This document shows, in pieces, positions 14,278 to 28,019 of a DNA stretch of 64,000 nt. The translations under genes and the position numbers were made by a program. Below the pieces are notes generated by a model. That model was not told the DNA's origin. It made no database searches and saw only the letters and a program-made list of their open reading frames with translations. The DNA comes from Karalla daura (Eukaryota; Chordata; Actinopteri; Chaetodontiformes; Leiognathidae), in assembly GCA_029224185.1 (NCBI GenBank), contig CM055194.1, forward strand, positions 20,404,674 to 20,468,673. Direction: 5' to 3'. Numbering within the stretch: the stretch's first letter is position 1; each line of letters begins with the position of its first letter.

Positions 14278-14488
14278 GAGGGAGAGAGAGAGAGGGAGAG
14301 AGAGACAGAGAGAGAGAGAGGGAGAGAGAGAGAGGGAGAGGGAGAGAGAGAGAGAGAGAGAAGGAGAGAGAGAGGGAGAGAGAGAGAGAGAGAGGGAGAG
14401 AGAGAGAGGGAGAGGGAGAGAGAGAGAGAGAGAGAGAGAAGGAGAGAGAGAGGGAGGGAGAGAGAGAAGGGGGGGAGAGGGAGGGAGG

Positions 14489-14524
<36 letters not shown>

Positions 14525-14600
14525 GAGGGGGGAGAGAGAGGGAGAGAAAGAGAGAGAGGGAGAGATAGAGGGAGAGGGAGGGAGAGAGAAAGTGAACAAA
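14212..14600. repeat. long polypurine (GA/GGA)n tract
   Basis: Almost 390 bp of nearly pure purine, mostly (GA)n interrupted by GGGA units. The long open frames on both strands (Arg-Glu on +, Ser-Leu-Pro on -) are artefacts of this repeat. Mirror-symmetric purine tracts can form triplex (H-) DNA. Confidence 0.95.
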
Positions 14601-14835
14601 CATTCGCCTAAGCCTTTAATAAGAGTAGATCTGCTTACAGCAAAGTCTGCACAGTTTTGCCATTGTTTCCACGCGGAGTGACAAGTGTTAATCAAGATCT
14701 AATTAGAATAAACCGGGAATTAAGGGAGAAAACTCTCATTTCTCCCGTTCAAGCCGTTCAGCGTGACTTCTGATTAATTGCTTTGTGTAACTGAGGGAAA
14801 GTTCCCCATTCTCCATTCAATTGACCGTCAGCAAT
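14600..14835. promoter_or_regulatory. candidate enhancer with homeodomain-type sites
   Basis: This non-repetitive stretch next to the purine tract contains GTTAATCAAGATCTAATTAG, GAATTAAG, GATTAATTGCTTTGTG and CATTGTTTCC, a cluster of homeodomain (TAAT) and SOX-like (CTTTGT, ATTGTT) motifs. Conservation cannot be tested here, so the call rests on motif density alone. Confidence 0.3.
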
Positions 14836-15119
14836 AGTCAATATCTGTATAATCCTTCACAAGTCACAAATTGGCTCCAGCTCATCTATTGTGACCGTTT
14901 TGCTACTTCTTAGGAGTTTGTAATACACTTGCAAATCTTATATAAATATATTTATACGCATGTATTTGTCAAAGGCAAGGGAGAGTGAGAGAAAAAACAC
15001 AAATAAACAAAAAAGATGAACAATAAAGCTCCAAAAGATGACAAAAAATGATTTCATAGATGTCACTGCACACAGCTTTGTTTTCAGTCTTCATTCATGA
15101 CTTCATCTCGTACTCATAC

Positions 15120-15255
15120 CAACGTAGAGTCTCCAGTCATCCTGAATGTGTCTGGACTGTGGGAGGAAACCCACTCTGACAAAAGGGGGAGACTTGAAAG
15201 CTCAACACAGAAAAGCCTCCCAGCTTTTGACTGGGATTCGAACCTTGTTAATAAG
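15120..15255. repeat. degraded LINE/L2-type fish repeat
   Basis: GTCTCCAGTCATCCTGAATG, GTCTGGACTGTGGGAGGAAA and TTGACTGGGATTCGAACC match segments of the same consensus as 12022-12235. The GATTCGAACC box is part of this repeat and not of a tRNA gene. Confidence 0.65.
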
Positions 15256-16327
15256 ACCTGACAGTGCACACCACAGGTCTACCACGTCACTGGTTTGCAG
15301 CCTCTGGCCTGTTCAGAGTCGAGTTATGTGCCATAAACAAGTCATAAATCGTAAATCGATTAGCAATTCAGAACTGTTAGTTGCACGTTTTTTGCAGATT
15401 CTGGGGGAAAGAATCGGCAGAATTTGCTTTTGCTTTTGCTTCTGTTTTTCCCTCTCAGTGAGACTGAGCTGCTGAATGTTGTTGTTGTTGTTGAGCAGAT
15501 GCTGGCTGTCATTGTCTGTTGTTTCATGCCCGGCAGGTTTATCAGTGTCACAGCTGCGAGGAGCTCACACAATGCGCCGAGTAACTGTGGGAAGAGCGCC
15601 TTTCAAGTCGCACCTTTCACCTCCTCGTTGTGATTTATCGTCAATGCCAAAAACGTTGCACCCGCCGCTTCCTGTCCCTCCGGATCTCCTTTTGTCCTCT
15701 TCATCACGAGCCCGAGCTCTTGTTCCACGCTCCTCGATGCCGTAACCAACGTAAACGTTACCGCGCCACATAAACACGTTATGACGTCGTTGTCTCGAGT
15801 GAGTCTGTGCTCGGGAGATGATCCGGCTGGCAGCGCGCCCGCCCCGCGCTACGCAGCTCGCCGGAGGTTTCAAAATGGAAAGTATTTCAAAGCCACCGCA
15901 GCCTGATGTCGGACTTTGTAGTGGTAATATGAAGCAGCTGAGAAAACAGGCCCACTCGGCTCCTCTTCTGCAGCTTTTGCAGGATTTCGGAACTCAGGAA
16001 ATGTCCCGCGTGCACAGTTTTCAGATATGATCCAAAGTAATTCTCAGTCGTGGGTTTGTTCGAGCTCCGTCTGCTCGTATGCGAGTGTGTGGATAAACAC
16101 GAGAAGGGTTACATCTCCATCAGGGGGTGTGTGTGTGTGTGTGTGGCACGAAAAAAAAGGGTCGGAAGCTTTGAGGTTCCGAGATGCGACTGATGTGGTT
16201 TTTGGAGTCGTTGAAAAGTATTTCTCTCTCCCCGTCCCAGTCGTGTTTCGCATTTCTCTTCACTCTCGTCCTCATGGAAACTGTGAGATGTGATGGGATT
16301 CCCCCAGCCTCCGCTTCCCTCCCCTCC

Positions 16328-16404
<77 letters not shown>

Positions 16405-16405
16405 G
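16328..16405. repeat. (GACA)n microsatellite, about 19 units
   Basis: A perfect tetranucleotide array in nhs intron 1. Confidence 0.95.
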
Positions 16406-19400
16406 TTTGCCGGCCTCAGGCGCTGCTCCATAAAGCGGCGCCTCCTACAGCATGAGCAGTGATTTTCTTCTTATGTGTGTGGGCCTGTGGGCGTGCCAGC
16501 CTCTCGATGATGCTCTGACCCAGAGTCAGGAATGCCTGAGTAGACGATAGAGACGCCCCGGCTCACACCTGCCGACGCGGTGTCACCTCCTCGTACCATC
16601 ACACGGGTGTATATCTTTGTTAACATAGAAGCTATGAAACACTGGTTTCATCAGAAATGCCTCAGATGTCATATTGGAATACTGCAGTCTATATCTGGCC
16701 AGATCAGGTGCCCTTTCATGCTTCTGGCATAGGACATTCACATGATTTTACTTCCTCCCTGAATAAAAGAGTTGATCACCTTTGGCCCCAAATTAAGTTG
16801 TAACTAGAGTGATACAGCTATGGGGCCTGGGGGAATCAGCGAGGAAGAGGAGGAAGAGGAATCGCATTTAGATTGACTTGAAACTTCACAGAAACTGCTG
16901 CAATTGTGTTTCTTCATTGGAGGCAGGTATATGCAAACTATTTTGGAAAATACATGTAGGAATGAAGATGTGAAGGCCTTTGTTCTAGAGCCAAAATACA
17001 AGAGGCTTTTCATTCAAAGTCTCTCTCAGGGAATAAATCACACAGGCCTGGTCGTTGTAGTGAGGGGGTTGTGGGGAAGGGGGCGGAGTCCACTTTTCTT
17101 TTCCCCAGCCAGGTAGTTACGGGATGACAGGAAGGCACTTAAAGAGGAAGAGCAGCGGTTTGATTACAGCGTTTTTTTGCTGCGGTACCCGCTGCAGGCT
17201 GCGTCGCCCCCCGGAGGCCTCCCGCTTCCCAGCATCACATTCCAGAGCCGGGTCAGGGTTCCCACCTGCCGGCTCACATCAAAGCTGCAGGTGAGCGGAG
17301 AGGAGGAGAGGAGGCGCAGCCCTCCTGAGAAACGCTGTGCTGGCCAAACACGCACAGCTTTAGCTACGTTCACACACACCTCTAAGCCAGGGAAACTTTT
17401 TATTATTTTGGAAATGCAGCCGATTGTTCTCCAGGATTGTGTTGGTCAGACAGGTGGGAACGGACACTTAGTGACTTTCAAAAAGCACTTTTTAAAAGGG
17501 GGCGTGACACAGGATTTATACAGTCTATAAAAGAAACAAAAAAACGATTGTAACCTTTGTGATTCCCTGAGCAGACAGTGACCAAAATTACACACTCGCC
17601 CTCCCACCAGAAACCCTGATGAGAGGAGCTGAAAGGACACGGCCATTGATGTGGCAGAGAGAATCAAACAATGCAGTAGGTGGCATTGCGGGAAACAATG
17701 AAGCCATGCTGCTCTTTGCTTTGTTTTGTTCCTGCATTTATCTTAATGCTGCTTGGCTGGTGTTGTTTAGAGACGTGATAGTCTGATGGGACCGATTGGA
17801 ACGTGGCGTGTGGGAAACACCTTGACCTTGAATTCTCACAGTTCATTTCACTTCCCAGAAAGTCTGTCAGATATGTCCAAGGTGCAGCAAATACACTGGT
17901 TTAATAGATTTGTGTGCATTTCCCTCATGAAAACGTGAAAATAGCAATTTATTGATGATCACGTAGGTTTAGTTAAAGGACACAAATTCAGAAATGCAAA
18001 CTAACACAGAAGTCCTGCAGAACTGCTAAACAGAAACCAGGTGGGGACTTGTATTTCCCAGGGGAGAGGAGCAGCTTCTTCGTCTTGCAGGAGTTGCACG
18101 CCTGCAGCTCTCTGGGTCTCGGTCTCGTGCTCCACCTGCTGCAGCGGCTCATCTGCAGCAGCATCAGCTGGGAGGATGTGCGCTCAGAGCGGATTACCCG
18201 GGGTAGACGGGTATTATTCCGTGCCCGCTGGCTCTGGGACCCTGCTCTTTGTGTTTTCCTAATCAGACCTCGGAGAAGACTTTACGCTGCTGACACGCGG
18301 CCGGGAGGCAGCCGCAGGATCCGTGCGTGTGCGGTTGATTTCTCGAAGGACTTAAAGCAGGTTTGAGGAAAGATGTAGCTGATGAGCGGCTCCTTTAAAT
18401 CCAGGTGAGCGGGGTTCATTTTTTAACATTTTTTTTCCACTTGATTCTTCTGACATGATGTTTATCTGAAGGGAAATGGACACGTTCAGGTGAAATGCAG
18501 CGGCAACCTCAGGCAGTGATTTATCTGAAACTTAAGCCAGCCTGACGTAACGTTTCATGTCTGTAATTAAACATCCTTCGGTTCCTCGGTCGTCCGCCAT
18601 CGTGGGTCGCCCGGTCAGTATTGTTTCAGCGGTCGGGATTAACACTCCTGCTCTCCTGTAGCACACCATAAACAGATTAGTGGCAGCCCGAGTCGGGGCC
18701 TGGCCGGGCCATCTGTACCCAGCGCTGGGGAGGAGGAGGAGGAGGAGTGGGGTAAGGGGGAGGAGTGTGAGCAGATGTTTGCAGTGGGGTTGTAGGTCAG
18801 TGTGGCAGTGGAACTGAGGAGGAGGAGGAGGAGGAGGCTGCAGGGGCAGTGGCCACTTTAAAACCACATACACACACACACACACGGCTGTCATCATGGC
18901 TCTGGGATGCTGCATCGTTCTCACACCACGAGGTACCGTACGATTTACTGAGCATGCTCCACTAACATGGCTGCACTCTGCTGGGACGAGGGACTCAAAG
19001 GTCAGCTCGGGCTGTGCAGAAGGCGCCAAAGCTGTTAGAAACAGAGGTGACTAAAAGCACTAAACCTAAGGGAAAAGGTCCCTAAAGCAGGGGAAGCTAT
19101 CTGTCCAGGCTGCACGATCATTTCACCAGACAAGATTTCTCAAAGTGAGATCGTTATGTTGGTAAGAACCAAATCATTTGCAGCGTGCTGTTGAGGAGAA
19201 ACCTCTCGGCCCGACAGAGCCAGACAGTCTTAATTTCATCATCTTTCATTGCAGTTATCGTGCAAAACATTTCCTCTCAGTTTCTCGTGTGTGTGCCACT
19301 GATTACGGGTGGAAGAATGCGGTGACCAAATTCCTCCTTCTGAGACTTAATCAGGGAATTAAGATCTAAATAAAGCGCAGTTGACCTGGGACAAGTTGTA

Positions 19401-19867
19401 CCTGGAAATGCTCTGAAATTGTGTTAACAGCAAAGGTCATCTGCGGTCCTAATCACGTGGCGTACAGTTAAAGTAGAAGAAGAGATAAACTTCAGGGTTC
19501 ATCAGGTCGTGTTTCAGTCCCGTGCAGATCGACCTCCTACTGGTTTTGCGTGTCTTCCAACCTCCTCCCAGGCTCGGCTGGAAACCGATGAAAAAGAAAA
19601 GGTTTCGACTGCGCTCCTTTGGCCGCCATTCTGCCCGTTATGCCGCCTCTTTGACATCATATTTAGCGGATAAATTACAGGCTTTGACGCGAGGCCCGGT
19701 GGACACGTGAAGAGCCTCAGAACTCAACACGCACCGAGCGGCCGTCCACGGAGCTCGCCTTACAGATCCCATGCCACAAAGTTTGTCTTATCCAAGTGTG
19801 ACCTAATGACTGACATCTGCCGGCGTGTTTTCCCAGGCCACCGGCAAATTGTAGGTGTGTGAGAGCA

Positions 19868-19868
<1 letters not shown>

Positions 19869-19911
<43 letters not shown>

Positions 19912-19922
19912 AGTGTGGGTGT
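19869..19922. repeat. (GT)n microsatellite, interrupted
   Basis: A GT run with GA interruptions. A CA run on the same strand follows at about 20020-20041, so the two could pair as an imperfect inverted repeat with a loop of about 100 nt. Confidence 0.9.
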
Positions 19923-20009
19923 GAGAGCTTTGGCTCGGCTCCTGTCTGGGCCCAGCACTGAGCAAATTACAAGGCAGAGGCAGTCTGAGGATGCAGGCTT
20001 TCATCCCCC

Positions 20010-20046
<37 letters not shown>

Positions 20047-22537
20047 TTTTCATGGCCCTTCAGGGCTGCTGGCAGCGCTGATAGCGGTGAGGTTATTGGG
20101 GTGGGGGGGGGGGGGGGTGATCCCTTGGCTGATGAAGAATAAGGAGAAGAGGAGGAGGAGGAGAAGAGGAGGAGATTGATGGGCTGTGTCAGGCTGCAGA
20201 CAATGTAGTGATTGATTTCACCTCGTTGGAAAAGTTCACAGGGAAAATGAGTCAGTGGAGGAGGGAGAATCCAGACGAGCGTTGCTTCTTTAAGAAAATA
20301 AGATAAAATCTAAAAACTTTGCTCACCTGACGGCATCAGCGCCGCCCTGCTGGCGACCTCCCAGCCTGGACGTTACAGCACGTTAAGAGAAAGCTGGCAG
20401 AAGGTCAGCCAGTTGACTGATGGCTGGCGTGTTTTCTCTGGCCTTGTTTGGGGCGACAGCTGACCGCAGCTCCCCCATCGGAGGCTTCATCTCCGGCCCT
20501 CGATCCCCAGCACAGGAAGAGCTACTAACAGGCCTCGCTCTGCCTGCACAAGCCCTTCCTTTATCCACCTCAGAGACAGCTCACACTGCATGCATTTCAT
20601 ACCACTGTGCTACCTCATCCTTCACTCATACACGTGAAAAGATACTATAGATATGTTCTATAGTGTTCTTGTTCTTCTTTTACTATGTGATTTCTCCTTC
20701 TACTTCCGTCCTCTCTCCATCTACTTTTTTCTTCTTCCTCTTCTTATCTTTGCCACCTGCTTCATCTTCTCCCGTGTCTTTTGTCTTTTCCGTCCTCATC
20801 ATCTTCGTTGTCTTCTTCATTTACATCTTCAACATTTTCCTCGTCCTCTTCCTCGTCCGCTTCCCCCCAATCATCTTCTTCATCTCCTTCATCTAATTTT
20901 TTATCTTCTCTAATCTTTATCTTCTACTTCTTCTGTCTGCTTCTTCATCTACTTCTACTTCTCATTATTAGTTTAAACTGTGGTAAATTTACCATTTAGA
21001 GGAATCTACCCCTTATCAAACACATCTCCAGTGGCTTTTCACTCAGTTTTCCTTTCATTTCACCAGATTTGGAGGGTTGTTGTTTTTCCCTACTGTGATT
21101 CTCATGAGTCTAAATAAATCATTTCCACCCTCCCTCTCCACAATTTTCCAGTACAATTTGCTCCGCATTCAGAAACAGAGATTTCTTTATAAGAAATGGA
21201 GCGCCTTTGGGAGGTAGCCCGGCGGCGGGGCTGTGAGGCAGAGCTCGGTCGGTGTCCTTGTTGTTATTGTTGTCGGATGGGTCTTCAGTTCGCAGCGGGG
21301 CCAACAGTTCACGGCTCAGCAGGGAGGCCCACAAACACTGTCACGGGGCTCGTTCTGTCCTCCAGGGCAGACACTGGTCCGTCTCCTGGCTCAGGCAGGG
21401 GCGGCGGGGGCAGTAAATCACACTGAGACACACACACACACACACAGGTCACTCTGGGTTTGGAAGAGATCATATTATTGTGATGAATGAATAATCCCAC
21501 CTGCTGACTAAAGCAAAACCGGTCACTGCCGATCTGGACGTGGTTCGGTTGCAAAAGATCAAAAGGGACGTAAAACCAGGCGAGACGACGGCGACAAATG
21601 GAAGTGAATAAACAAACTTTCTCCACCAGCGAAAGCGCAAAAACCTGGTGGCACCAAGAAATCTGATGAGAAATTACTGCTGACACGTTGAAAGATCTGT
21701 GTTGTTGGGTCTCGTAGAGTTTCGCAGGGTGATATGGAGGTTTGGTGGTTCTGCTCCTGCTTGGACAGATGGTCTTCCTGTGTGGAGTTTAAGGCTTCAA
21801 CAAACAATTCTTTTTGTACTCAATCAATTTGTCAATTACTGTCTCGATTAATTGATAAATTGTGTGGTCTATAAATTATGCAAAAAACAGTGAAAAATGT
21901 CTCTTTCTCAAAGGCCAAAATTCAGTCTTTAAATGCTTTTTTGTCCTTTTTGCTTCAATGAAATTCAGTTTTCTGTCAAAGAAAACATTCACGTTTAAGA
22001 AGCTGAGATCAGGGAATTTGTGCACCTCCTTCATCAATGCCCCCACAGTCCAAAAGTAAGTTGCTTGGCAGGCACATCTGAATGTCTTCCTGGATCTGCT
22101 TCATTTGCTCCCCAACAGCGGAGCGATCAGCAGAAATAAAACTGCTTGTAAATATTTAACGACCAACACAAACTGTCGAGCTATTCCGGCTTTTAGCAAG
22201 TTAGCAACATCTTAGCATCGCTGAGTCGTCTTCTCTGGAACCACGCTGAATCATTCTCACCCCAGAGCTGCAAAAGCAAAAGCAGCTGAGCAAGAGCTGG
22301 AGGAGGAGGAGGAGGTGGAGCTCAGAGCTTGTCCTCAGGTCAGTGAGGTTACCACAGGGGGTCTTTAAGCCCCCTCGGGGGGGGGTGGTGGTTGGGGGTT
22401 ATGGAAAATGTCAGGCTGACTCCGGGGAACAGATAAACATGGCGCCCTCCTGGGGGGCCGCATGCTCGGCACCAGGTCTCACCCATCAGAGAAGTCACAG
22501 TAGCAGGAGATCTCCTCCATCTGAGCAGCAAGACACT

Positions 22538-22538
<1 letters not shown>

Positions 22539-22620
<82 letters not shown>
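22539..22620. repeat. (GT)n microsatellite, 41 units
   Basis: A long pure GT array in nhs intron 1. A second one lies at 22722-22769. Confidence 0.95.
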
Positions 22621-22621
<1 letters not shown>

Positions 22622-22719
22622 GGATCAAGGACGGGCACATAAGTGTTGGCAATGCAGCAGAGGAAGACTGACGGCTGTGTTGGTCTGATGGTTCCAGGCC
22701 TCTACATGCGCTCTCATTC

Positions 22720-22721
<2 letters not shown>

Positions 22722-22769
<48 letters not shown>
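22722..22769. repeat. (GT)n microsatellite, about 24 units
   Basis: A pure GT array about 100 bp after the previous one, followed by a short GAGAGG segment. Confidence 0.95.
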
Positions 22770-22771
<2 letters not shown>

Positions 22772-24524
22772 AGGGAGACAAAGAGAGAGAATGTTTTGTT
22801 TTGGGGGAGGGGATGCTGATTGGCTGATTGTGACACGATTCTTGATCTTACCTTATTCCATGCAACATATTTATCAGTTCCACCTTAAATCACCTCAACA
22901 GTCAACTGGCCAAATATTATTCATTCATTATTACTATTCCACTGTGTAGAGGTTCAAAGGGTCAGAATTAGCAAGAAAATGAACGGATATGCAAACAAAG
23001 CAACACAAGCATTCAGTTTTTTTATACTTGGTTTTAAAAGCTATAAAATTGGTCTGATCCACCTTTTTTCTCTCCATTTCCTTTCTTTCTGAGAGTTCTT
23101 CCATCGGACTAATAACTCTCCCGTTGTTGTCCCGTTGTGTTGCATGTAAGATGAGATCCGAGCGTCTTACTCATTGTAACCTGAGGAGGTATGTGTGTGT
23201 GTGTATGCGAGTGTGTGTGTGTGTGTGTTTGGGGGTGCTGGGGCTCAGTCCAGGTACAGGTCAGTGTTTAGAGGATGAAAGTCACAGTATCAGGTTGCAT
23301 TAATACCTATTGTCTCGCGTTGCATAAGTAAACGGGGCCCATTGTCCCGCTGACGGCGGCTCCTCGGATTGTCCCGCTTTCCCCTCCTGATCCCGATCCC
23401 GATCCTGATCCCGGTTCCTTGGGTTTCACCTCGCGTTGATCCCCAAACCTTTCGGAGGGGCCGGCTGCCCTCGTGGCACTGCGATGGCGCTGTAATGGAA
23501 AGCTCATTAGCGACGCTGGTCTGAGGCCGCAGAGTTCACCTTCATCATCCCAACCAGCGGAAACGCCGCAAATATGCAGAAACATGCCAGAGTGGGAATT
23601 TAAAGGCTTCCGTAGGTGGTCGCCTTTCCATCACACACACACACACACACACACACAGACCTACACACACACACACACACAGTGTGGATCCAGTGACATG
23701 TGCTGTGCTTCATTAATCACGCAGCTAAAAGCCAGATCTAAGTAATGTGTACGCTCTTAAATCAAGGCGATATCTGCTTGCTAAGCTGTTTACCCGCATG
23801 AGAAGTTATTACTATAGTTTAACATTTTTGAACATTTCCAATCTCAAAGCACCCGAAGCCAAACTATAAATAGACACGTCTATCCAGATCTGGATGGTTC
23901 TGGAAATTTGGGTTTCAAGCGTGAAGTTACTCAGAAGCAGCAGTTTCAACATGATGGCTCAGTATCTACCAAAGACCCGGAAGACATTAAATGCTCAGAC
24001 CTAAAGACTGGACACGTAGATTTACGTAGATCTTTAATCCTAAATAGACTGAAAGTGAAAGCTGAACTTAAGTTGGTTGCATTATCCTTAAAAATGAGCA
24101 TCGGAAACATGCAGAGTAAAAAAGGTTCTGGGAAAATACCCTGAGGAGATGGAAATGATCAATATTCTGCATATTGTCCTTATTCTGAGTGGTGTTTACA
24201 TTAGTTGCTCGTAGTCTCTTCATATTCCAGTTTAAATGCTGAAGACAGATTAATCCCTGAGGACACGCCCACTTTACGTTCCTCATGACACTCGTATTGT
24301 TCTTTGTATCAAGATATGGGAAAATCCCTGAAGATTTCATCCTCCCAAAAACATCTTCTTGCTTCTCTCCATCTTGTTCAGCTTCATGCACTGAAACGTC
24401 TCTGTTTTCATGTCAGTGTTCAGATTTATGGTATTATTCCATTTAAGAAGTTTAAGAAGTTTTGCAGCCTGTGCAGCCTATGTCTCTGACCAGGTCTCCT
24501 CCTCCTCCTCCTCCTCCTCCTCAG

Positions 24525-24677
24525 CCGTGTCTAACCTGGACGTGGAGAGCAAGCTGACGTCACACTACCAGGCTCCGTGGCACCAGCAGAGGAACATCTT
24601 CCACCACTCCACCAGGCCAGCATGCGTGGACGAGCTCCACAGGCAAGCCAGCCTGAGCCTGTGGGCCCTGCACCAAG
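24525..24677 (+). CDS. nhs: nhs exon 2 (NHS actin remodelling regulator)
   Basis: First nhs coding exon in the window. It encodes AVSNLDVESKLTSHYQAPWH and RPACVDELHRQASLSL, the hallmark segment that follows the WAVE-homology domain in vertebrate NHS proteins. The acceptor is a CTC-repeat tract plus CAG at 24522-24524; the donor is CAAG|gtgagg. The exon enters with one base carried and leaves in phase 1, joining the next exon as GAT. NHS binds WAVE-complex partners and controls lamellipodia and cell shape at the leading edge and at junctions; loss in humans causes Nance-Horan syndrome (cataract, dental anomalies). The gene is incomplete here because exon 1 lies upstream. The identity is firm; assignment to one of the two teleost paralogues (a or b) is not possible. 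Confidence 0.93.
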
Positions 24678-25178
24678 GTGAGGCTGCTGCCCCGCCCCCC
24701 TGCCCTCCTCCAGAGACTCCGACCACTCTGGGCTCTGTTCATCATCCTCTGTCCATCTATTCCCCGTGTCCATGTGGGTCCTGTAGTGTGCAGCGCTGCA
24801 CTTGGGAGTCATCCTGAGGTCGTTGCGCCTTCTAGTGGACATATCTTGTAATTACACCATTGTTGGTAGCTCGTCTTTTAAAAAAAGGGGGTTTTCACTG
24901 TGGGGAGAAACTGTTTAGATACAAAGAAACAAACAAATAAGTGTTATGGAAACATTTGTTTTTATGCAAAGTAAACTTATTTCATTTTATATTCAGATAT
25001 TCACATTATGATTGTACAAAATAGTTGCAAGATGAATTAACACAGTGTTACGTCATTTCAACAGTGGTTGCATCTTGCATTTAAACCACATTAAAGTAGC
25101 ATCCTTTGTTGCACATCTTTGAGGTCGAGGCTGGGTGTGTATCTCTCCTGACTGGTCTGGGGTCTGTCTGTGTTGCAG
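24678..25178 (+). other. nhs: nhs intron 2
   Basis: A 501-bp intron with GT-AG borders. It carries a CTCF-like motif at 24825-24839 (- orientation) and otherwise AT-rich sequence without features. Confidence 0.85.
24825..24839 (-). promoter_or_regulatory. CTCF-like motif
   Basis: Read on the - strand it is TCCACTAGAAGGCGC, close to the CTCF core CCAC-AG-GGCGC. Motif match only. Confidence 0.35.
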
Positions 25179-25312
25179 ATCACCAGAGGAGACGGTCGGG
25201 CAGCAGAGAGCGCAGAGTCACCATCTCCATCTCGGCCGTGCCGCCCATGCCCCTGTACCCCTCCCCCCACAGCGACCGCAGGCAGCAGAGAGGCAGCATC
25301 AGACTGTCCACG
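25179..25312 (+). CDS. nhs: nhs exon 3
   Basis: The exon encodes DHQRRRSGSRERRVTISISA and PPMPLYPSPHSDRR, matching the basic, Ser-rich segment with PPxPxYPxxHSxRR in vertebrate NHS. The acceptor is gttgcag, the donor is CCACG|gtgaga, and it ends in phase 0 after Thr. The basic stretch may be a nuclear or membrane-lipid contact, but this is not shown by sequence. Confidence 0.88.
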
Positions 25313-26049
25313 GTGAGACGGGCTGCGGTCCTCTGTCCCCACGTCCCTGCAGCTGCTCGTCACCTGTGTCTTATACGTGTTCAGCATCTCGATCAGATCG
25401 GATCAGTTATGCTTTGTCATTTGCTTTTGGTTTTGTTTGGATGCTTTAAGTAATTTAGACAACATCACTCTTGACATGCGAAATGTAATACGTTGTGTTC
25501 ACACTTTTATTGAGAGGTCGAAATATCACTAGTTGTAGCTGTGCTACTTGAAATTATCATTATGATTCATCCAAAACTTCCCAAACATCTTTGTTGACAT
25601 AATGATATTCAGTTCAATTCAAAGAACTTTATTTGTCCCCGGAGCAGTTGTGCATATATGCACAAAAATAAGAATTGCAAGATAATTAAGTAGAAATTGT
25701 AATATTTAGATGCACACACACATATGTAATTTTTTATATATGTATAGCAAACTTGGACTAGATAGGGCCGTATTTTAGTTTTTTAATTTGAAATCCAACA
25801 TGTTGTGTTTAAACTTCCTCTGACCTCAATTAAATTCATGTTTTTAACTTTACATTGATTTGATTTGACTGGTGAGACCAGATCAGGTCCAAGTCACTCC
25901 CCTCCTCCTCCTCAGGTTTACATCATCATGTCGTCACCCATGTGTTTGTTTACGTTGAATACCTCCATGTTCATACCTGTCATTTGCTTTGTTTTGTGTC
26001 CCCTTTTTTTCCCCGTTTGTTTGTTTCCCGTGTTTGTCCCGTACTTCAG
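25313..26049 (+). other. nhs: nhs intron 3
   Basis: Contains a dispersed repeat fragment at 25606-25660; otherwise AT-rich and featureless. Confidence 0.8.
25606..25660. repeat. fragment of dispersed fish repeat, second copy
   Basis: TTCAGTTCAATTCAAAGAAC followed by TTTATTTGTCCCC is nearly identical to 776-814, with a TGCATATATGCAC segment after it. Confidence 0.5.
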
Positions 26050-26112
26050 TTTGAATCCACCCGCTCCTCCTCCCCTACCGAATGTTGCCGCTTCTCCCCC
26101 TGGAGCCGAAAG
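26050..26112 (+). CDS. nhs: nhs 63-nt cassette exon (exon 3a type)
   Basis: The 21 codons read FESTRSSSPTECC then RFSPWSRK, matching the FNSTRSSSPTECC-PWSRK segment of human NHS. It has a TTTGTCCCGTACTTCAG acceptor and an AAG|gtagtg donor. It is phase 0 at both ends and its length is divisible by three, so it can be skipped without a frame shift. To my knowledge human NHS isoforms differ by exactly this kind of 21-residue insert. It is Ser/Thr-Pro rich, hence a possible phospho-regulated switch. Confidence 0.85.

Positions 26113-28019
<1,907 letters not shown>

Larger units (their letters stand above)
1..24524 (+). other. nhs: nhs intron 1 (3' part); no supported exon
   Basis: This is everything upstream of the first nhs exon in the window. 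It ends at a CTC-rich polypyrimidine tract and CAG acceptor at 24522-24524. Every open frame here is short, is dominated by microsatellite translation, or lacks family resemblance, so I call no gene. In human NHS the first intron is very long and separates the WAVE-homology exon from the rest, which fits. The stretch holds microsatellites, decayed interspersed repeats, a long purine tract (14212-14600), a CpG-richer patch (15560-15880) and possible enhancers; these are listed separately. Alternative nhs promoters could lie here but cannot be proven from sequence. Confidence 0.8.

Noticed and set aside
14077..14695. Arg-Glu and Ser-Leu-Pro repeat open frames on both strands
   Set aside because: Pure translation of a GA/CT microsatellite.
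18049..18366. 105-codon open frame in nhs intron 1
   Set aside because: No family resemblance, and it cannot be joined in phase to nhs exon 2.
19869..20041. GT run facing a CA run as a possible long hairpin
   Set aside because: Such pairs are frequent among microsatellites, and no conserved loop or flanking structure supports a function.
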